Assembly: GCA_002373755.1 (NCBI GenBank)
Contig: DFJU01000093.1
Location: forward strand, 213-5,943
Direction: 5' to 3'
DNA: 5,731 nt
DNA from: Bacteroidales bacterium UBA3663
GTDB taxonomy: Bacteria; Bacteroidota; Bacteroidia; Bacteroidales; UBA3663
Within the stretch, counting starts at the first letter, position 1. Every line of letters starts with the position of its first letter. Both the position numbers and the translations under genes were made by a program. The notes beneath the pieces were generated by a model, which worked only from the letters and a program-made list of their open reading frames with translations, had not been told where the DNA came from and ran no database searches. Of the stretch, positions 1 to 5,628 are shown piece by piece.

Positions 1-1085
1 CCGGCAAACTTGGTGAGGTCCCAGCGGGGTATCTTGCAAATCATGTAATCGAGCTGAGGGGCTACGTAGGCTGAGTTGGGCGTGCCCATCTCACCTATCT
101 GGTCGAGCGTGTAGCCCAGGGCTATCTTGGCGGCCACAAAGGCAAGGGGATAGCCGGTGGCCTTGGAGGCAAGGGCCGACGAACGGCTCAAACGGGCGTT
201 CACCTCGATGATGCGGTAGTCGTTGGTCTCGGCATTGAAGGCATATTGGATGTTGCACTCGCCCACGATGTTGAGGTGGCGCACACACTTGACGGCGATA
301 TCCTGAAGCATCTTGACTTGCTCGTCGGTCAACGAACAGGTAGGAGCCACGACGATGGATTCGCCGGTATGGATGCCCAGCGGGTCGAAATTCTCCATGG
401 ATGCCACCGTAAAACAACGGTCGCTGGCATCGCGAATGACCTCAAACTCAATCTCTTTCCAGCCTTTGAGCGACTCCTCGACCAAGACTTGCGGCGCGAA
501 GGTGAAGGCCGACTCTGCCACCTCGATGAAGGTCTTCTCGTCGGGACAGACACCCGAACCCAGACCACCCAGGGCATAGGCCGAACGGATCATGATAGGA
601 TAACCTATCTGACGGGCAGCGGCAAGCGCCTCGTCCATGTTCTCACAGGCATGCGAGACAGGCACCTTGAGATCCACCTTGTTCAACTCCTTGACAAAGA
701 GGTCACGATCCTCCGTGTTCATGATGGCCTCGACGCTGGTGCCCAACACTTCGACACCATACTCCTTGAGCACACCCGTACGGTAAAGTTCTGTACCACA
801 GTTCAATGCGGTCTGACCACCGAAGGCCAGGAGGATGCCATCAGGACGCTCTTTCTTGATGACCTCCGTAACGAAGTGTGTATTGACGGGCAAGAAATAA
901 ACCTTGTCGGCAATGCCTTCGCTGGTCTGGATGGTAGCTACGTTAGGGTTGATGAGTACAGAGCGGATGCCCTCTTCGCGCAAGGCCTTCAGGGCCTGAC
1001 TGCCTGAGTAGTCGAACTCGCCGGCCTGCCCGATTTTGAGGGCGCCGGAACCAAGCACGAGCACTTTCTTAAGTTGCTTCTTCAT
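1..1085 (-). CDS. carB: Carbamoyl-phosphate synthase large subunit, N-terminal part (runs off left edge)
   Basis: This subunit makes carbamoyl phosphate from bicarbonate, ammonia (passed from the glutaminase subunit CarA) and two ATP in the cytoplasm, feeding pyrimidine and arginine synthesis. The open frame gives 361 complete codons from the ATG at 1085-1083 and continues past base 1; a full CarB has about 1,070 residues, so roughly the first third is present. It covers most of the first ATP-grasp (carboxyphosphate) half. Visible motifs are [14 protein letters not shown] near residue 18, GGQTALNCG near 89, EDR at 125-127, [13 protein letters not shown] near 166, GWKEIEFEV near 208, [14 protein letters not shown] near 231, Q280, and [20 protein letters not shown] from 294. 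Q280, E294 and N296 align with the metal and nucleotide ligands of E. coli CarB. Upstream of the ATG is AT-rich with no clear Shine-Dalgarno sequence, as is usual in this phylum. The motif variants resemble eukaryotic CAD/CPS1 more than E. coli CarB. The family call is secure. Confidence 0.97.
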   Translation of the reverse strand, partial: MKKQLKKVLVLGSGALKIGQAGEFDYSGSQALKALREEGIRSVLINPNVATIQTSEGIADKVYFLPVNTHFVTEVIKKERPDGILLAFGGQTALNCGTELYRTGVLKEYGVEVLGTSVEAIMNTEDRDLFVKELNKVDLKVPVSHACENMDEALAAARQIGYPIMIRSAYALGGLGSGVCPDEKTFIEVAESAFTFAPQVLVEESLKGWKEIEFEVIRDASDRCFTVASMENFDPLGIHTGESIVVAPTCSLTDEQVKMLQDIAVKCVRHLNIVGECNIQYAFNAETNDYRIIEVNARLSRSSALASKATGYPLAFVAAKIALGYTLDQIGEMGTPNSAYVAPQLDYMICKIPRWDLTKFA

Positions 1086-1162
1086 GTAGAATAAAAAATA
1101 TTGTTAGGTAAAAAATTGTCTTTCTGCTGAAATATTTTTTCATGGAAAGGATTAATCGGGCG

Positions 1163-1194
1163 CGAAGATAAGATTTTTTCGGCAAAATTCACAA
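1163..1194 (-). promoter_or_regulatory. Candidate carB promoter, proximal
   Basis: Read on the minus strand, TTG at 1194-1192 (the end of a run of T) is followed after 21 nt by TATCTTCG at 1170-1163. This differs by one base from the Bacteroides -7 consensus TAnnTTTG. Transcription would start near 1156 and give a leader of about 70 nt. The -33 element abuts the inverted repeat at 1193-1229. I slightly prefer this candidate because its -7 box begins with TA, but a distal alternative exists at 1231-1260. Confidence 0.45.
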
Positions 1195-1229
1195 AAAATC
1201 ACGTAGCAGAATTCACTACGCGATTTTTT
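1193..1229. repeat. 14-bp inverted repeat with 9-nt loop upstream of carB
   Basis: The left arm 1193-1206 (AAAAAATCACGTAG) and right arm 1216-1229 (CTACGCGATTTTTT) pair at 13 of 14 positions around the loop 1207-1215. Each strand reads as a stem ending in six T, so it resembles a bidirectional intrinsic terminator. However, it lies between divergently transcribed genes, with no gene ending here. It is better explained as an operator dyad, a leader hairpin or attenuator for carB, or a barrier to stray transcription. The sequence does not decide between these. Confidence 0.6.
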
Positions 1230-1230
1230 G

Positions 1231-1260
1231 CAAAGATGAGGGACGCAAATCTTCACACAA
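1231..1260 (-). promoter_or_regulatory. Candidate carB promoter, distal alternative
   Basis: On the minus strand, TTG at 1260-1258 lies 19 nt before CATCTTTG at 1238-1231, a one-base departure from TAnnTTTG. If used, transcription would begin around 1225, so the carB mRNA would start with the hairpin encoded at 1229-1193 and carry a leader of about 140 nt. The spacing is good, but C replaces the first T of the -7 box. Confidence 0.3.
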
Positions 1261-1348
1261 AGATGTATGATTTTCACAATTTCCATAGGGAATTTCCGCG
1301 CCACGTGCGTCATACGGGAGGAACAGACCGCATAAAAAGGCGATACTG

Positions 1349-1397
1349 TTCGTCACCGGAACGGCCATTCGTCACACACGGCACCGCCACTCGTCAC
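1349..1397 (+). promoter_or_regulatory. Three tandem TTCGTCAC elements (putative activator sites)
   Basis: Direct repeats read TTCGTCAC at 1349-1356, TTCGTCAC at 1368-1375 and CTCGTCAC at 1390-1397, with start-to-start distances of 19 and 22 bp, close to two helical turns each. The second and third are preceded by CCA, giving a wider consensus CCAYTCGTCAC, and all are followed within a few bases by ACGG. The last copy starts 57 bp before the -7 box of the LiaF-like gene promoter. The arrangement suits cooperative binding of an activator on one face of the DNA. The regulator is unknown; a LytTR-type response regulator is a guess from the spacing and from the LiaF-like target. Confidence 0.65.
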
Positions 1398-1426
1398 AAA
1401 ACGGAGCAGAATATCCCAGAAAGTTG
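1392..1426 (+). repeat. Conserved 35-bp block, copy 1 (partner at 5489-5523)
   Basis: This block matches 5489-5523 at 32 of 35 positions without gaps. It runs from the inner repeat element (CGTCACAAAACGG) through AATATCCCAGAAA to the TTG of the -33 element. Differences are A/C at 1405, G/A at 1409 and G/A at 1423. The flanking sequence diverges apart from the repeat elements and the -7 box, which keep the same offset of 4,097 bp. Conservation of sites in an otherwise diverged background points to regulatory function rather than a recent duplication. Confidence 0.85.
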
Positions 1427-1454
1427 TCCGCGCGGAAACGTCGCCATACCTTTG
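1424..1454 (+). promoter_or_regulatory. Promoter of the LiaF-like gene
   Basis: TTG at 1424-1426, a 20-nt spacer and TACCTTTG at 1447-1454 match the Bacteroides primary sigma-factor consensus. Transcription should start near 1460, about 13 nt before the ATG at 1473. This rules out translation from the in-frame ATG at 1236 when this promoter is used. The tandem repeats immediately upstream make it likely to be an activated promoter. Confidence 0.75.
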
Positions 1455-1472
1455 CCGCCGGAAATCAAAAAA

Positions 1473-2033
1473 ATGGTTATGAAAAATAACACATTTATCG
1501 GAATCGTCCTAATCGCGGCAGGCCTGCTCAAACTTGCCGACATGTGGGACATCGTGCGACTGGACTGGCTGTGGCAGCAGGCATGGACGGCCTACATCTG
1601 CCCCGCGCTGCTGCTCTACGTGGGTTTTGACTTTATCATCGGCAGTTACAGACGGCACCGCGACCGATGGCTGCGACGCCCCGTCCCATTCGGCGAAGAC
1701 GGCAAACGCATCCACTGCAAGGCCGACTTCGGCGGCGACGAATACATCTATCGCGGCGAACCCTTCCACGGCGCATGGCTCGACTGCTTCTGCGGCGGCA
1801 TCCGTCTGGACCTGCGCGAGGCCACCATCACCGAAGACGAAGAAATCGACATCCACACCATGCTGGGCGGCGTCGAACTTCTGGTGCCACGCTCGGTGAA
1901 GGTGCAGGTGAACAGCCGCAGCCTCTTCGGCGGTGTGGGCAACGAGATCGAGAGCTGCGATGCGGCCGATGCCCCTTGCCTGCACATCGTGGCCAGCAAC
2001 ATCTTGGGCGGCGTGAGCATCAGCAACGCATGA
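1473..2033 (+). CDS. Small membrane protein with LiaF-like C-terminal domain
   Basis: The product has 186 residues from the ATG at 1473 (184 if the ATG at 1479 is used). Two hydrophobic helices at about residues 8-25 and 39-58 anchor it in the inner membrane. The linker 59-75 is rich in Arg. The C-terminal half carries repeated glycine motifs: CFCGGIRLDLREA (105-117), MLGGVELLVP (130-139), LFGGVGNE (151-158) and NILGGVSI (176-183). This is the pattern of the LiaF C-terminal / cell-wall-active antibiotics response domain, a likely beta-rich repeat fold, preceded by a LiaF-type transmembrane domain. In Firmicutes LiaF modulates the LiaRS envelope-stress system; in Bacteroidota such proteins are widespread and their role is less clear. 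No kinase or regulator gene lies beside it here. The short leader from the 1424-1454 promoter decides the start. It shares an upstream control module with the zinc-ribbon gene at 5629. Confidence 0.85.
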   Translation: MVMKNNTFIGIVLIAAGLLKLADMWDIVRLDWLWQQAWTAYICPALLLYVGFDFIIGSYRRHRDRWLRRPVPFGEDGKRIHCKADFGGDEYIYRGEPFHGAWLDCFCGGIRLDLREATITEDEEIDIHTMLGGVELLVPRSVKVQVNSRSLFGGVGNEIESCDAADAPCLHIVASNILGGVSISNA

Positions 2034-2040
2034 TTCATGG

Positions 2041-2072
2041 CCGATGGCGCAATCTCCGCCACAAACCATCGG
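2041..2072 (+). terminator. Weak hairpin downstream of the LiaF-like gene
   Basis: CCGATGG at 2041-2047 and CCATCGG at 2066-2072 form a perfect 7-bp stem around an 18-nt loop, starting 8 nt after the stop codon. No T tract follows, so it is not a canonical intrinsic terminator. It may stabilise the 3' end or act with Rho. An alternative small stem, GGCG with CGCC, competes inside it. Confidence 0.3.
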
Positions 2073-2091
2073 ACTTCCGGCACGTGAAATG

Positions 2092-2139
2092 GTGCAAAGA
2101 TGCAACTTGGTTGCAAGTTTTTTTTCACTATCTTTGCAC
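2092..2139. repeat. Nested inverted repeats spanning the receptor promoter
   Basis: GTGCAAAGAT at 2092-2101 is the exact reverse complement of ATCTTTGCAC at 2130-2139, which includes most of the -7 box. Inside it, AACTTG at 2104-2109 pairs with CAAGTT at 2114-2119, overlapping the -33 TTG. The promoter of the receptor operon is therefore embedded in dyad symmetry, which suggests an operator. No gene reads leftward from here, so a second divergent promoter is unlikely. Confidence 0.55.
2107..2136 (+). promoter_or_regulatory. Promoter of the TonB receptor / DUF4249 operon
   Basis: TTG at 2107-2109, a 19-nt spacer containing a run of T, and TATCTTTG at 2129-2136 match the Bacteroides consensus very well. 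The expected start near 2142 leaves a leader of about 115 nt before the ATG at 2258. No riboswitch or leader peptide is recognisable in that leader. The TTCGTCAC elements of the two flanking genes are absent here. Confidence 0.75.
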
Positions 2140-2257
2140 GCAAATTTGGGCAAACAATTTGTAAGCAATTATTGTTGCACGACGACACAAGAAAAAACAA
2201 AACTTTATCCATCGAACCTGTCCATTTACATTGGACCAAACTTTATTTGACACTCAA

Positions 2258-4480
2258 ATGAGAAAAAAACTAACACTGATTGTGTGTGCCTTTTTGGTAT
2301 GCCACAACGCCCTGGCAGTCAAAATTACGGGCGTAACCACCGACAAGTACGGAGCCACCATCCCATTCGTTTCCGTGTGCGAAAAGGGCACGTCCAATGG
2401 CACAATCTCCGATGCCGACGGCAAATTTGAAATCGACATCAAATCGCTGCCTGCCACTCTGACATTCAACTGCGTGGGGTTCAACTCGGCCGAAAAGACC
2501 GCCTCGGCCAATGGGCAGCGCCTCACCGTGCTGATGGAGGAAGAGCCATCGGTGCTCAACGAGGTGCAGGTCCTGTCGCACCACCACAGCCGCACGGAGA
2601 GCGTCATCATCGGAGTCGAGAACATCCAGATGGCCGAGATGGCAAAAATGCCCGCCCTGATGGGCGAACGCGACATCATCAAGTCCATACAGCTGCTGCC
2701 CGGCATCAAGAGCGAGGGCGACGGCTCATGCGGATTCCAGGTGCGCGGCGGAACGGCCACTCAGAACCTCATCATGATCGACAATGCCGTGATTTACAAC
2801 GCAGGACATCTGATGGGCGTCTTCTCGACCTTCAACGACGACGCATTGACCAACGCCTCGCTCTACAAGGGCGCGATTCCGGCGCAGTTCGGCGACGCAT
2901 CATCGTCGGTGTTCGACATAAAGACGCGTAGCGGCGACATGCAGGAGTACTACGGCAACGTCTCCATCGGCCTGCTGTCGTCGAAATTTGCCATCGACGG
3001 CCCAATTGTGAAAGACAAGGCATCGTTCTTCATCGCAGCGCGCCGCACCTACTTCGAGATTTTCCTCAAACCGACCAAGAAGTACCGCGACAAGGTGTTC
3101 AACTTCTACGACACCAACTCGAAAATCACGTTGAAGCCGACCGAGAGCGATGTGCTGAACGTCATGTTCTTCCGTGGCCGCGACAACATGGACATGGGCA
3201 ACAAGATTGCCGAAATCCATTGGGGCAACACCGCCGCTGCGGCCGACTATGCCCACCGTTTCGGCTCTGTGGCATCGGCCAAGATGTCGCTCATCTTCAG
3301 CCAATATGACTTCATCGAGTCGATGAACGTGCTCAAGATGAAGGTCAGCTTCGACAGCTATCTGCGCCACCACACCGTCAAGGAGGACGTGACGATCACG
3401 CCGTCGGACAACCAGAAAATCAACCTCGGCGCGATGTACGACCACATCAACCTCAAGTCGGGCGACTTCACCTACAGCAACGGAATGTCCGAGAGGGAGT
3501 TGCGTCGCGGCAACGAAATCTCTGTCTGGGCGGGCGACGACTGGACCTCAGACTTCGGACTGGAGATGTCGGCCGGAGTGCGCGGAGTGCTCTTCAAGGC
3601 TCTGGATGCCGACCGCAAGGAGCAATACACGGCCGTCGAGCCACGTTTCAGCGCGAAATTTCAGCTCAATGACAACCAGAGCATCAAGGCCGGCTACTGC
3701 CGCACGTCGCAACACATCCAAACGCTGCTCGACGATGGAATGTCGTCGCCCATCGGCCGCTCGATCATGTCGGGCAAGAACGTCAAACCGCAGATTTCCG
3801 ACCAAATGAGCATCGGCTACGCGGCCGATCTGGACGATAAGGGCTACGAATTTTCGGTCGAGGCGTACTACAAGGCCATCGACAACGTGTATGACTACAA
3901 GGACGGCAAGAACCTCGGCTCGTCGGTCGATCTGGAAAGCCTGATCCTGAACGGCAAAGGCCGCGCCTACGGCGTCGAACTGTTCGCCAGACGCGACATC
4001 GGACGCTTCTCCGGCTGGATTTCCTACACGCTGTCGTGGTCAGAAAACAAGGTTGACGGCATCAACAACAACCGCTGGTACACCGCATCGAACGACCGCC
4101 GCCACGACATCAACATTGTGACGATGTACAAGCTGAACAACCGCTGGGACCTCTCCGCTACGTGGGTTTACACCTCCGGCCAGGCCCTCACCGCACCGAG
4201 CGCGAAATACGATCTCGACGAGTTCACGCACTACTACTACGCAGAACGCAACGGCTACCGCGCGCCGGCCTACCACCGCCTCGACGTGGGCGTGAACAAC
4301 ACGAAGGAGCGCCGCCGCTACACGCGCATCTGGTCGTTCGGCATCTACAACCTCTACAATCACTACAACCCGTATCTCATCACGGTCGATAACGACGACG
4401 ACAAGCCGTCTGGCACACGCACCGAACAGGTTTCGCTCTTCGGACTGATTCCGTCGGCCACGTGCACGGTCAAGTTCTGA
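2258..4480 (+). CDS. TonB-dependent outer-membrane receptor with N-terminal CarboxypepD_reg-like domain
   Basis: The protein has 740 residues. The ATG at 2258 gives a signal peptide MRKKLTLIVCAFLVCHNALA with likely cleavage after residue 20; the frame is open a little upstream only through non-ATG codons. Residues 21-98 form a carboxypeptidase-regulatory-like beta domain (VKITGVTTDKYGATIPFVSV, then TSNGTISDADGKFEI). LNEVQVLSH at 100-108 looks like the TonB box. The plug follows at about 125-228, with FQVRGGTATQNLIMIDNAVI, YNAGHLMGVFSTFNDDAL and YKGAIPAQFGDASSSVFDIKTRSGD. The remainder is the beta-barrel, ending in a C-terminal Phe (ATCTVKF) as outer-membrane proteins often do. It should import a ligand using TonB/ExbBD energy. 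The plug wording and the ARRTYFEIFL segment (about 261-270) resemble receptors paired with DUF4249 proteins, and such a gene follows 46 nt downstream. It is not a SusC: it is shorter and no SusD lies nearby. The substrate is unknown. Confidence 0.95.
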   Translation: MRKKLTLIVCAFLVCHNALAVKITGVTTDKYGATIPFVSVCEKGTSNGTISDADGKFEIDIKSLPATLTFNCVGFNSAEKTASANGQRLTVLMEEEPSVLNEVQVLSHHHSRTESVIIGVENIQMAEMAKMPALMGERDIIKSIQLLPGIKSEGDGSCGFQVRGGTATQNLIMIDNAVIYNAGHLMGVFSTFNDDALTNASLYKGAIPAQFGDASSSVFDIKTRSGDMQEYYGNVSIGLLSSKFAIDGPIVKDKASFFIAARRTYFEIFLKPTKKYRDKVFNFYDTNSKITLKPTESDVLNVMFFRGRDNMDMGNKIAEIHWGNTAAAADYAHRFGSVASAKMSLIFSQYDFIESMNVLKMKVSFDSYLRHHTVKEDVTITPSDNQKINLGAMYDHINLKSGDFTYSNGMSERELRRGNEISVWAGDDWTSDFGLEMSAGVRGVLFKALDADRKEQYTAVEPRFSAKFQLNDNQSIKAGYCRTSQHIQTLLDDGMSSPIGRSIMSGKNVKPQISDQMSIGYAADLDDKGYEFSVEAYYKAIDNVYDYKDGKNLGSSVDLESLILNGKGRAYGVELFARRDIGRFSGWISYTLSWSENKVDGINNNRWYTASNDRRHDINIVTMYKLNNRWDLSATWVYTSGQALTAPSAKYDLDEFTHYYYAERNGYRAPAYHRLDVGVNNTKERRRYTRIWSFGIYNLYNHYNPYLITVDNDDDKPSGTRTEQVSLFGLIPSATCTVKF

Positions 4481-4526
4481 TGTGAGTTAGGAAATAAGAA
4501 GTAAGATTTAAGAGTTGTTTTCCAAT

Positions 4527-5321
4527 ATGAAAAGATTTTTCTATATAACAATTTTATTTGCAGCACTTTGCAGCTGCACGAAGGAGATTGAAATCGACTA
4601 CAAAGACATCGAGCCTATTCCGGTCATCGAGGGATATTTGTCGGCCGACATGACTCAGGTCAAGGTGACTCGCACGCGCAACATGAACGACTCGGCCACA
4701 GCGCCCGGCATCCGTGTTGATGCAGTGAAAATCGTCATGCCCGACGGTTCTGAAACCACGCTCGCGTTCGACGCCGACGGCATCTATCGGCCGACATCGC
4801 CCATCGCGCTGACCGACTACGCGACCTACACGCTCGAAGTGACCATCGACGGTGTGACCTACACCGGCGCATCGACCCTGTTGCCGAAAATCGAAATCAC
4901 CGAGCCGGAATTTGTCTGGGCCGAACTGATGGACTGGATGCAAGTGCTTGAATTCGAGACGATAAACATTGCTGACGGCGAAGAGGCTTACGGCTGGGTC
5001 CGACTGCACCGCAACGGCGAACTCTACTTCAGCGATGCTGGCAAATGCACCGGCAATTCGCCGTTCGACATCGGCCTTTATTACGACAGCGACATGGAGT
5101 TGGACGAAGAGATGATCCTCTACGACGGAGACACTCTGCTGCTCGAAGTGCGCCACATCGACCTCGGCGTCTATAACTATCTGAGCGAATACAACAGCAC
5201 GCAGCGCAATCCGGCGCAGTTCTTCACGCCGTCGGTGGAGGGCAAAACCTGTCTCGGCTATTTTGCTGCCTTCAGCCACGTGACGCGCGAAATGATCTAC
5301 AAGAAGACGCCGCACGAGTGA
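4527..5321 (+). CDS. DUF4249-type surface lipoprotein, partner of the TonB receptor
   Basis: The product has 264 residues and starts at the ATG at 4527. The signal peptide MKRFFYITILFAALCSC ends in a lipobox, LCSC at 14-17, so Cys17 should be lipidated. The following residues TKEIEID are acidic, as in the export signals that send Bacteroidota lipoproteins to the cell surface. The pattern CTKEIEIDYKDIEPIPVIEG and the beta-rich stretch YTLEVTIDGVTYTGASTLLP (101-120) fit DUF4249, a family found almost only in Bacteroidota and usually encoded just after a TonB receptor of the preceding type. Its function is not established; by analogy with SusD it may bind or lid the receptor, but that is inference. 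The gap to the receptor is 46 nt, AT-rich and without a terminator, so the two are probably co-transcribed. The family assignment comes from recall of sequence pattern. Confidence 0.85.
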   Translation: MKRFFYITILFAALCSCTKEIEIDYKDIEPIPVIEGYLSADMTQVKVTRTRNMNDSATAPGIRVDAVKIVMPDGSETTLAFDADGIYRPTSPIALTDYATYTLEVTIDGVTYTGASTLLPKIEITEPEFVWAELMDWMQVLEFETINIADGEEAYGWVRLHRNGELYFSDAGKCTGNSPFDIGLYYDSDMELDEEMILYDGDTLLLEVRHIDLGVYNYLSEYNSTQRNPAQFFTPSVEGKTCLGYFAAFSHVTREMIYKKTPHE

Positions 5322-5346
5322 TGGACGATGCTATGAGATCTTCACG

Positions 5347-5385
5347 GGATGAGGGGAAAATTTCTCTCATCCTTTCTTTTTTCTT
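5347..5385 (+). terminator. Intrinsic terminator of the receptor/DUF4249 operon
   Basis: GGATGAG at 5347-5353 pairs perfectly with CTCATCC at 5366-5372. The stem extends inward through G-T, G-C and G-T pairs, and an A-rich loop closes it. A T-rich tract (TTTCTTTTTTCTT, 5373-5385) follows at once. It lies 25 nt after the stop codon of the lipoprotein gene, in the right orientation, and marks the end of the operon. Confidence 0.88.
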
Positions 5386-5445
5386 GGCCGCCATCAAGGG
5401 CGGGACACACTGCAACCGGATCGTTCCTAACATAGGCCGCAGCCA

Positions 5446-5494
5446 TTCGTCACTGCACCGCGCGGACCATCACATGACGTGCTCCATTCGTCAC
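5446..5494 (+). promoter_or_regulatory. Tandem TTCGTCAC elements, second array
   Basis: Perfect TTCGTCAC copies lie at 5446-5453 and 5487-5494, both preceded by CCA. Between them, ACCATCAC at 5466-5473 matches 5 of 8 positions and could be a degenerate middle copy, giving 20- and 21-bp steps. The outer-to-inner distance of 41 bp equals that at 1349-1390, and the inner copy again starts exactly 57 bp before the -7 box. The same regulator is therefore expected to act on both promoters. Confidence 0.65.
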
Positions 5495-5523
5495 AAAACG
5501 GCGCAAAATATCCCAGAAAATTG
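5489..5523 (+). repeat. Conserved 35-bp block, copy 2 (partner at 1392-1426)
   Basis: The block is identical to 1392-1426 at 32 of 35 positions and has the same relation to the inner repeat element and the -33 TTG. The part between repeat element and promoter, AATATCCCAGAAA, is invariant between the copies, so it may itself be contacted by protein or favour DNA bending. Confidence 0.85.
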
Positions 5524-5551
5524 GGGCATCGGCCAACGAACCGTACCTTTG
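5521..5551 (+). promoter_or_regulatory. Promoter of the zinc-ribbon gene
   Basis: TTG at 5521-5523, a 20-nt spacer and TACCTTTG at 5544-5551 fit the Bacteroides consensus. Spacer length and -7 box are identical to those of the promoter at 1424-1454, although the spacer sequence differs. Transcription should start near 5557. Confidence 0.75.
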
Positions 5552-5628
5552 CAACGTCGAAAAACGAAGATGCAAGGAACAATTTGAAAAATCTGATTAA
5601 GCGAGAACATTATAACAAATAAGATATT

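Larger units (their letters stand above)
1086..1472. other. Divergent intergenic region between carB and the LiaF-like gene
   Basis: I see no convincing gene in this 387-nt gap. The frame of the downstream plus-strand gene stays open back to 1236, but that segment is rich in His, Arg and Pro, has no recognisable domain, and lies mostly upstream of the promoter at 1424-1454. The left part (1086-1190) is AT-rich and would be the carB leader. Beyond that come two alternative carB promoter candidates, an inverted repeat at 1193-1229, and the TTCGTCAC repeat array from 1349. The stretch 1262-1345 shows nothing definite; TGCGTCAT at 1306-1313 could be a further degenerate repeat copy. Confidence 0.7.
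5386..5628 (+). other. Intergenic control region and leader of the zinc-ribbon gene
   Basis: With the terminator before it, the gene-free gap is 307 nt. Positions 5386-5440 show nothing definite. The repeat array, conserved block and promoter occupy 5446-5551. The rest, about 5558-5628, is an A-rich leader of about 70 nt with no strong Shine-Dalgarno sequence before the ATG. A plus-strand open frame at 5318-5587 overlaps the terminator and promoter and is not a gene. Confidence 0.7.

Noticed and set aside
246..1007. Plus-strand open frame of 253 codons
   Set aside because: It is antisense to carB, whose motifs are unmistakable on the minus strand. The translation has no recognisable domain and is a by-product of codon bias.
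1193..1229. Ordinary intrinsic terminator of a gene
   Set aside because: The adjacent genes diverge from this region, so no coding transcript ends here; it is kept only as an inverted repeat of open function.
1349..1397. CRISPR array or mobile-element terminal repeats
   Set aside because: The repeats are only 8-11 nt with 11-14 nt gaps and sit at fixed distance from a promoter. No transposase, integrase, target duplication or cas gene is visible.
1236..1472. N-terminal extension of the LiaF-like protein from the ATG at 1236
   Set aside because: The segment contains the regulatory repeats and the promoter at 1424-1454, has unlike composition (His, Arg, Pro rich), and would put 79 polar residues before the first membrane helix.
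2044..2250. Possible 68-residue small protein between the LiaF-like gene and the receptor gene
   Set aside because: It overlaps the receptor promoter and leader, has no start context or family resemblance, and its frame is open by chance.
4554..5315. Minus-strand open frame of 253 codons
   Set aside because: It lies fully antisense to the DUF4249-type lipoprotein gene, which has a signal peptide, lipobox and family pattern. The antisense product has none.
5318..5587. Possible 89-residue protein after the lipoprotein gene
   Set aside because: It overlaps the terminator, the repeat array and the promoter of the zinc-ribbon gene, so it cannot be a sensible transcript.
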